Part shown: positions 1 through 4,672 of the stretch, one piece after another | Layout of the letters: the number at the start of each line of letters is the position of its first letter | Numbering within the stretch: position 1 is the stretch's first letter | Source of the DNA: Lentisphaeria bacterium UBA1829 | GTDB taxonomy: Bacteria; Verrucomicrobiota; Lentisphaeria; Victivallales; UBA1829 | Assembly (NCBI GenBank): GCA_002338895.1 | Contig: DDJH01000251.1 | Location: 12,908-18,947 of the forward strand | Length of the DNA: 6,040 nucleotides | Direction of reading: 5' to 3' | Notes under the pieces: generated by a model | What the model saw: the letters and a program-made list of their open reading frames with translations, nothing else | Database searches by the model: none | Told to the model about the DNA's origin: nothing | Position numbers and translations under genes: made by a program

Positions 1-55
1 TTGCAAACAGGCTTGTCCCGATGCCGCTTGCGCATACTGCATATATTTTATACAT
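1..55 (-). CDS. PTS sugar transporter IIB subunit (5' fragment only)
   Basis: Only the first 18 codons are inside the window, reading MYKIYAVCASGIGTSLFA on the - strand from an ATG at 55-53. A short beta strand followed by a Cys-x-Ser-Gly-Ile-Gly-Thr-Ser loop is the hallmark of the lactose/ascorbate/galactitol-type PTS IIB fold. In that family the cysteine (Cys8 here) takes phosphate from IIA and passes it to the sugar during IIC-mediated uptake. The protein is cytoplasmic or a domain of a larger permease. The start is supported by a strong Shine-Dalgarno, AAGGGAG at 70-64, 8 nt upstream. It is divergent from the + strand operon, so it is probably the first gene of, or a single gene in, a separate sugar-uptake unit. 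The sugar cannot be told from this fragment. A low-molecular-weight protein phosphatase P-loop (CxxxxxR-S/T) is the main alternative; the Gly-Ile-Gly-Thr-Ser pattern fits IIB better. Confidence 0.6.
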   Translation of the reverse strand, partial: MYKIYAVCASGIGTSLFA

Positions 56-205
56 ATTTTCTTCTCCCTTCCAAGCATATTTGGGTGTAAATACGCTTCT
101 TTCGATTTAAATGTGTCTCTGTATTCGCCTCCCCGTCAGCGGAACAGCCGGAACAGATAGAATACCAACGCCGGATACGCATTGCTGTCAAAGTTGGCCT
201 GGGCG
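56..205. promoter_or_regulatory. divergent intergenic region, probable promoters for both directions
   Basis: This short gap separates the - strand PTS IIB start from the + strand operon, so promoters for both should lie in or near it. It is more AT-rich than the flanking coding DNA, especially at 76-112, and includes the palindrome ATTTAAAT at 105-112. I cannot assign convincing -35/-10 pairs. GATTTA/TTTAAA near 104-111 with TTGGGT at 81-86 is a weak + strand candidate. The 8-bp direct repeat CGGAACAG at 140-147 and 149-156 could be an operator or chance. A TAG at 158-160 closes the reading frame of the downstream coiled-coil gene, so that gene cannot begin further left without a frameshift. 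Confidence 0.4.
64..70 (-). promoter_or_regulatory. Shine-Dalgarno of the divergent PTS IIB gene
   Basis: The - strand reads AAGGGAG here, followed by 8 nt and the ATG at 55-53. This is the best ribosome binding site in the window. It is the main support, besides the protein motif, for a real gene running off the left edge. Confidence 0.65.
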
Positions 206-3200
206 ATGCCTTCCGACAAAATACCCAGTCCTGCGGCAAAGAAGGCGGCGCAGGCGAAGCCGAAGGCGGCCAAACCGGCACCGAAACGTCCGGCCTATCC
301 GCGGGAGGACTTTGTGACGCAGTCGCTGCGGATGCGGGCGCGCCTTGCGGAGGCGGAAAAGGAGATCGCCTCGCTGAAGCGTTCACTCGAACTCAACGCG
401 AAGGCTGCGGAGCAGGTGAAGAATCTGATCCGGGAGAAGAACGAACTCATCGAAAAGAACAACATGCTCAATCTTCTTCTGGAGGATTCGAAAGAGAAGC
501 TCAAGCGGGCGGACCGCAACCGGGACCGGGACCGCCGGATCGTTGAAGAAAAGGCCAAGGTCACGGCGCTTTCCGACAAACTGCGCAATCTGGAAGTGGA
601 GATGGACACGCTGAAACGTCAGAAGGCGGAAGCGCAGAGCCGGCGCAACGAAGCGGAACTTGCGCTTCGGGAGAATGTCCGTCAGATCACCGCGCTCACA
701 GCCTCGGTGGAGAGCGCCAGACTGGTGCAGAAGGAAAATCAGCTCCTTCTCTCCCAGGTTGTGGAGATGAAGAAGGACCGGACGGAGCTCGAACAGAAAC
801 TCAAAGATGCGACGAAAACCATTTCCGATCTCCAGACTCAGCTTGCCAAGATCCGGGAAGGGATCGATCTTCCGGAAAACATCCGCAGGATTCAGGACAA
901 CGCCAATGTGGTCATGAAGGACAACGAGTATCTCCGGACCCTGAATACGAAGAACATGCAGGAGCTGGAACTTCTCCGCAAGAGCAACGCCACCCTTTCC
1001 GCGGAACTGACAAAACTCACGACGCAGTACAAGCAGACGGAGGCGGGCTATGCGCAGCTCACCCGTCAGACCCGCCAGACCCGTCAGCAGCTTTCCGAGG
1101 CCGAACAGCGCGCCCGGTCCTACCAGAACGCCTCGGAACTTCTGCAGAAAGAGCGGGACGGACTCAAAACGGAACTTTCCGCCTTTGCCCGGCGCTATGA
1201 ATCTCTTCTGAAGAACGCCTCGCGCTCGGATGCGCTCTCCGCCGAACTTCTGAAGAAGGAGAAGGAGCTTCAGGAGTTCGCGCGGAAGACCACCGAACTG
1301 GATCTTGCCCTTGCCAAGCTGAAAAAAGAGCACGAAACCGCGCTGGAAGCACTGAAAAAAACGGGGACGGAACAGTCCGCCGCGGCAGTGGCCAAAGCGA
1401 CTGCGGACCTGAAAGCGAACGTGGAACGTCTTTCTGCGGAGAATCTGAAACTGAAAGTGGATTCGGAAAATCTGCGGACCGCCCTTTCCCGGTCGCAGGA
1501 ACTGGAGAAACAGGTTCAGAAACTGAATGCCGAAAATGGAGAGCTCAAACGGAAGGCGGCGGATTTTCAGAAATCTCTGGAACGCTTCCGGAAAGGAGCC
1601 GACGGGAAAACCTCGCTGGCAGCGGATTATGATTCGCTCAAACGCCGTGCGGATGAGCTGAAACGGAATCTGGACCGGGCATCCGCCGACCGGGCAAAAC
1701 TGCAGGATGAACTGAAGCTGGCCCGCAATGATGCGGAACTGCTGAAAAAGTACAAGGAGATTGTGGCCAACAACAACCGCCTGTCCGCAGAGTACAGCGC
1801 GCTGAAAAAGGAGTTTGAACAGTTCAAAACTTCTGCGGCGAAGATCAATCTGGCATCGTTTTCCGCCTCGAAGATTGCGGAGGAGAACGAGCGTCTGAAG
1901 CGCGAGGCGGCCGATCTGCGGACGAAACTGGATCAGCAGCTCCGCAAGGCGAAGGAGAACGCGGCCTCGGTCGCGGATCTGACCCGGAACGGACAGCGTC
2001 TTTCCACCAGTCGTGCCGGCGAACTGGCAACGGAAAACGCCGGACTCAAAAAAGAGTTCGACGCCCTGAAGAGCGCTCTTGCAATTCAGACTGCACAGAA
2101 CGCCTCTCTGCAAAAGGCGCTGGCGGAACATCAGGCGCTTCAGAAGAAGGCCGAAACGCTGATCCGGGAGAACAACCGTCTCCAGACAGACTATGCGGCG
2201 CTTCAGAAAGCCTCTGCGAAAGAGGGACTTTCCGCCCGCATCCAGACGCTGAATCAGGAGAACCGGAATCTGCGGATCGAAATTGAAACGCTGCAGGGCA
2301 GTGTGGAACGCCTGATGAAACTGGCGGACAATCCTCAGCTGGCGCCGTCGCTTCTTCAGCAGACCATCCGGGAGAACACCACTCTGCGCCGTGAGATTGC
2401 CACACAGAAGGATCAGATCGGGACCATCCGGGAACAGCTGGCGGCCAACGAGGCCCGGAGAAAAGAGAACGACGCCCGTCTGGTCACGCTTCTGAATTCC
2501 GTGCGCAACTCGCAGGAGTTCATCCGTCAGCGGGACGAGACCATCCGCGGACTTACGGCCCAAATTGAGCGGCTCCGGCGGAACGACCCGTCCTCCGCCT
2601 CGAAAGAGATTGCGGCGCTCTCCGCCACCGTGACGGAACTGAAGGAAGGGAAAGTCCAGTTTGAAACCGCCCTGGCCAACCTGAACGAGGTCCGCCGGAA
2701 ACTGGAAGCGGAAAATGCCGCGCTGAAAAACCGTCTGGAACTTGCCGGACGCGAATCGGAGGCGCTTCGCAAACAGCTCGGACAGCCCAAACCGCAGGGC
2801 GAACTGGAACGCCGGAATCTGGAACTTCTGGAAGCGGCGTCGAAATATGAGAAACTCTATTCGAAGGCCGACCGGGAGCAGAAGGAGCTGACCCGCCGGG
2901 TTCAGACGCTGGATCAGGAAATCGCCGATGCGAACAAGAAGCTGGCGGAATCCTCCGCCACAATTGTCCAGATGCGCAAGGAGCTCAAGGAGTGGACGGA
3001 CGATCCGATTTCGATGAACGATCAGACCGTCTACAAGAAGAATCAGGCGCTGGACAAGATTGTCGGGGAAAACGATTCCCTGCGTCGCGAGGTGGAGCGT
3101 CTGAAAGCGGAACTCTCCGTTTCGAACGACGCGCTCCGGAAGAGCCGTCTTTCCATGGTTGCCCAGGAGAAACGGTTCCGCGAAGTTCTTCTGACCCTCA

Positions 3201-3691
3201 AGGAATACAAGCAGCAGAATCCCGATGCGACCCTTCTGATCGACAGCCGGAAACAGGACGAAGCCGAACGGGAGGAGGAGGCAAGACTCCGGAAACATCA
3301 GGAGATCATCGCCCGGGCCCGGCAGCAGCAGAAAAAGAAAGCCGAATCCGGGAAAGCGGAACAGGAAAAAGCCGGCGGAACCGCAACGCTCACGCTGGAA
3401 AAAGCCAAACCGGAAACGAGCGATGCGTCCAAACCGACGGATGAGGCAAAATATAAATCCGCCCTGTCGATCGCCCGAAAAGCGGAGCAGGAGAACAACA
3501 CCGCAGTCGCCCTGATGAACTACTGGCGCGCCGTCGACGCCTGGGCCGAGAGCGCGGAAGCGCATCTCGGTCTTGCCCGGGTCTACCTGGCCCGCGGCGA
3601 CAAGGCAAGCGCCCAGAAAGCCTATGAAACCGCCAGAAAACACGGATTGAAACCATCCGCGGAACTGGAACAGAAACTTTACGGAGAATAA
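206..3691 (+). CDS. giant coiled-coil protein with C-terminal TPR module
   Basis: I do not recognise a named family. From the ATG at 206 the protein is 1161 residues long. Residues about 5-32 are a basic Lys/Ala/Pro-rich tail. Residues about 40-1010 are nearly continuous heptad-like helix rich in Lys, Glu, Leu, Ala and Arg, with short breaks at Pro-containing spots. Residues about 1014-1080 are a highly charged linker. Residues 1082-1161 hold a TPR-like helix pair and one good TPR with Leu, Ala, Tyr, Gly, Ala, Tyr, Ala at consensus spacing. A Glu-Asn-x-x-Leu motif recurs at least ten times. There is no cysteine, no Walker A/B motif and no membrane segment, so it is not an SMC ATPase. A long dimeric rod or scaffold with a TPR docking site is an inference. 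The start is uncertain: an in-frame TTG at 182 would add 8 residues, and neither start has a good Shine-Dalgarno. It is the first gene of the ybaB-recR operon, 3 nt before ybaB. Confidence 0.85.
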   Translation: MPSDKIPSPAAKKAAQAKPKAAKPAPKRPAYPREDFVTQSLRMRARLAEAEKEIASLKRSLELNAKAAEQVKNLIREKNELIEKNNMLNLLLEDSKEKLKRADRNRDRDRRIVEEKAKVTALSDKLRNLEVEMDTLKRQKAEAQSRRNEAELALRENVRQITALTASVESARLVQKENQLLLSQVVEMKKDRTELEQKLKDATKTISDLQTQLAKIREGIDLPENIRRIQDNANVVMKDNEYLRTLNTKNMQELELLRKSNATLSAELTKLTTQYKQTEAGYAQLTRQTRQTRQQLSEAEQRARSYQNASELLQKERDGLKTELSAFARRYESLLKNASRSDALSAELLKKEKELQEFARKTTELDLALAKLKKEHETALEALKKTGTEQSAAAVAKATADLKANVERLSAENLKLKVDSENLRTALSRSQELEKQVQKLNAENGELKRKAADFQKSLERFRKGADGKTSLAADYDSLKRRADELKRNLDRASADRAKLQDELKLARNDAELLKKYKEIVANNNRLSAEYSALKKEFEQFKTSAAKINLASFSASKIAEENERLKREAADLRTKLDQQLRKAKENAASVADLTRNGQRLSTSRAGELATENAGLKKEFDALKSALAIQTAQNASLQKALAEHQALQKKAETLIRENNRLQTDYAALQKASAKEGLSARIQTLNQENRNLRIEIETLQGSVERLMKLADNPQLAPSLLQQTIRENTTLRREIATQKDQIGTIREQLAANEARRKENDARLVTLLNSVRNSQEFIRQRDETIRGLTAQIERLRRNDPSSASKEIAALSATVTELKEGKVQFETALANLNEVRRKLEAENAALKNRLELAGRESEALRKQLGQPKPQGELERRNLELLEAASKYEKLYSKADREQKELTRRVQTLDQEIADANKKLAESSATIVQMRKELKEWTDDPISMNDQTVYKKNQALDKIVGENDSLRREVERLKAELSVSNDALRKSRLSMVAQEKRFREVLLTLKEYKQQNPDATLLIDSRKQDEAEREEEARLRKHQEIIARARQQQKKKAESGKAEQEKAGGTATLTLEKAKPETSDASKPTDEAKYKSALSIARKAEQENNTAVALMNYWRAVDAWAESAEAHLGLARVYLARGDKASAQKAYETARKHGLKPSAELEQKLYGE
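1061..1087 (+). repeat. 9-bp triple tandem repeat inside the coiled-coil gene
   Basis: Three direct copies of ACCCGTCAG (the middle one ACCCGCCAG) lie in frame and encode Thr-Arg-Gln three times. They fall in the coiled-coil region around residues 286-294. The unit is a multiple of three, so copy-number change would keep the frame. The single silent-position difference suggests a local duplication that has started to diverge. Confidence 0.75.
3683..3686 (+). promoter_or_regulatory. Shine-Dalgarno of ybaB, embedded in the end of the preceding gene
   Basis: GGAG lies in the final Gly-Glu codons of the coiled-coil gene, 8 nt before the ATG at 3695. The spacing favours this ATG over the second in-frame ATG at 3701. 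Confidence 0.7.
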
Positions 3692-3694
3692 CAC

Positions 3695-4033
3695 ATGTCC
3701 ATGTTCGGATCCCTCGGGGAGATGGCCGGCCTTCTGAAGAAGTTCGGCGAAATTCAAAGCAATATGAAAAAGATGCAGCAGGAACTTGCGGCGATCGAAG
3801 TACGCGGCAGTTCCCATTCCGGCATTGCGGAAATCGTGATGTCCGGCGACATGGTGGTCAAGAGCGTGCATCTGGAACCCTCGGCTCTCTCGCCGGACAA
3901 CCGCGAACTGATCGAGGAGGCTGTCCGGGAGGCGGCGGCCTCCGCCCTTCAGCAGGTGAAAATGGAGGGTGCAAAACGACTGTCCGACGCGACCGGCGGC
4001 TTGAATCTTCCCGGCCTGACTCCCGGAGCATAA
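3695..4033 (+). CDS. ybaB: YbaB/EbfC family nucleoid-associated protein
   Basis: The 112-residue product matches the YbaB/EbfC family in size, layout and neighbourhood. An N-terminal helix (about 8-34) has the typical Met/Gln/Lys pattern Gln-x-x-Met-Lys-Lys-Met-Gln-x-Glu. A central strand region (about 35-61) follows with Gly-x-x-x-x-Gly-x-Ala and Val-Lys-Ser-Val. A C-terminal helix (about 69-95) and a Gly/Pro/Leu-rich tail complete it. Family members are small homodimers that bind DNA and coat the nucleoid; some influence transcription, and the gene commonly sits directly before recR, as here. The usual Val-Asn-Asp-Ala stretch of the last helix is replaced by Val-Arg-Glu-Ala-Ala, so the protein is somewhat divergent. 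It begins 3 nt after the coiled-coil gene and ends 3 nt before recR, which implies cotranscription and linked translation. Confidence 0.9.
   Translation: MSMFGSLGEMAGLLKKFGEIQSNMKKMQQELAAIEVRGSSHSGIAEIVMSGDMVVKSVHLEPSALSPDNRELIEEAVREAAASALQQVKMEGAKRLSDATGGLNLPGLTPGA
4025..4028 (+). promoter_or_regulatory. Shine-Dalgarno of recR, embedded in the end of ybaB
   Basis: GGAG sits in the last Gly-Ala codons of ybaB, 8 nt before the recR ATG at 4037. The arrangement is the same as at the ybaB start. Confidence 0.7.
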
Positions 4034-4036
4034 GCC

Positions 4037-4669
4037 ATGCAGAATGCCGCCTATCCGGAAGCGTTTCAGGAGCTGATGGAACTTCTGCGCGAACTTCCCG
4101 GCGTAGGCCGCCGGAGCGCGGAACGGATGGCGCTTCAGCTGTATTCCTGGGATCCGGAACACCTGCGGGTTCTGGCGGAGACGCTTGCGACGCTTCATGA
4201 ACGGACCGGGGTCTGCCCGGAATGCGGAGCAATGTCCTCCGGACCGGGGGAGCTGTGCACGATCTGCCAGTCTCCCCAGCGGGATCCCTCGCTGATCTGC
4301 GTTGTGGAAGACATTCCCCAGATGCGCTCCATCGAAGCCGGCGGCATTTACAAGGGACGCTACCACATCCTCGGCGGAACGCTTGCTCCGCTGGAGGGAC
4401 GGCTTGCCGATTCGCTTTTCATCCCGCAGCTTCTGAAGCGGATCGACTCCGGCAATGTCCGGGAGGTGATTCTGGCTCTCGGCTCCGATGTGGAGGGCCA
4501 GGCGACCGCCGTCTATCTTGCCCATTTACTGAAAGACAAACCGATCAAAATCAGCCGTCCCGCCCAGGGGCTTCCGGCCGGGTCGGATCTCAGCTATGCG
4601 GATCCGGCCACCATCGCCGTGGCGCTGAACGGACGAGTCGACTTCACACGATCCAATGGAGATGTTTGA
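4037..4669 (+). CDS. recR: recombination mediator protein RecR
   Basis: The 210-residue product has the full RecR layout and normal length (about 200). Residues about 12-32 form the helix-hairpin-helix with Leu-Pro-Gly-Val-Gly-Arg-Arg-Ser-Ala-Glu-Arg. A C4 zinc finger uses Cys60, Cys63, Cys74 and Cys77. The Toprim domain starts near residue 87 (Ile-Cys-Val-Val-Glu-Asp) and includes His-Ile-Leu-Gly-Gly-Thr-Leu-Ala-Pro at about 110-118 and Val-Glu-Gly-Gln-Ala-Thr at 152-157. The C-terminal Arg-Pro-Ala-Gln-Gly-Leu-Pro-Ala-Gly-x-Asp-Leu and Tyr-Ala-Asp stretches are also typical. RecR works with RecO, and often RecF, to load RecA on SSB-coated single-stranded DNA at gaps. Gln155 stands where Glu (or Asp) is usual in the family; the effect is unknown. 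The gene follows ybaB by 3 nt and precedes the serine hydrolase by 3 nt. Confidence 0.96.
   Translation: MQNAAYPEAFQELMELLRELPGVGRRSAERMALQLYSWDPEHLRVLAETLATLHERTGVCPECGAMSSGPGELCTICQSPQRDPSLICVVEDIPQMRSIEAGGIYKGRYHILGGTLAPLEGRLADSLFIPQLLKRIDSGNVREVILALGSDVEGQATAVYLAHLLKDKPIKISRPAQGLPAGSDLSYADPATIAVALNGRVDFTRSNGDV
4658..4661 (+). promoter_or_regulatory. Shine-Dalgarno of the serine hydrolase, embedded in the end of recR
   Basis: GGAG lies in the final Gly-Asp codons of recR, 11 nt before the ATG at 4673. The spacing is longer than at the two upstream junctions, so initiation here may be weaker or rely more on ribosomes finishing recR. Confidence 0.6.
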
Positions 4670-4672
4670 GCC

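Noticed and set aside
111..317. A short + strand frame starting with an ATG at 111 across the intergenic region.
   Set aside because: It becomes an Arg-rich out-of-frame reading of the basic tail of the coiled-coil protein, has no Shine-Dalgarno and shows no domain.
48..386. A 112-codon - strand frame overlapping the PTS IIB start.
   Set aside because: It is Pro/Ser/Ala/Arg-rich, overlaps the better supported PTS start and ribosome binding site out of frame, and reads antisense to the coiled-coil gene.
206..3691. Interpretation of the large protein as an SMC/MukB/Rad50-type ATPase.
   Set aside because: No Walker A, signature or Walker B motif is present at either end; the ends are a basic tail and a TPR module.
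383..4525. A 1380-codon open frame on the - strand across the coiled-coil gene, ybaB and recR.
   Set aside because: It is in exact antisense register with three well-supported genes and exists only because they lack TTA, CTA and TCA codons. Its product is rich in Phe/Arg/Gly/Leu as expected from reverse-reading Lys/Glu-rich helix, and it has no recognisable domain.
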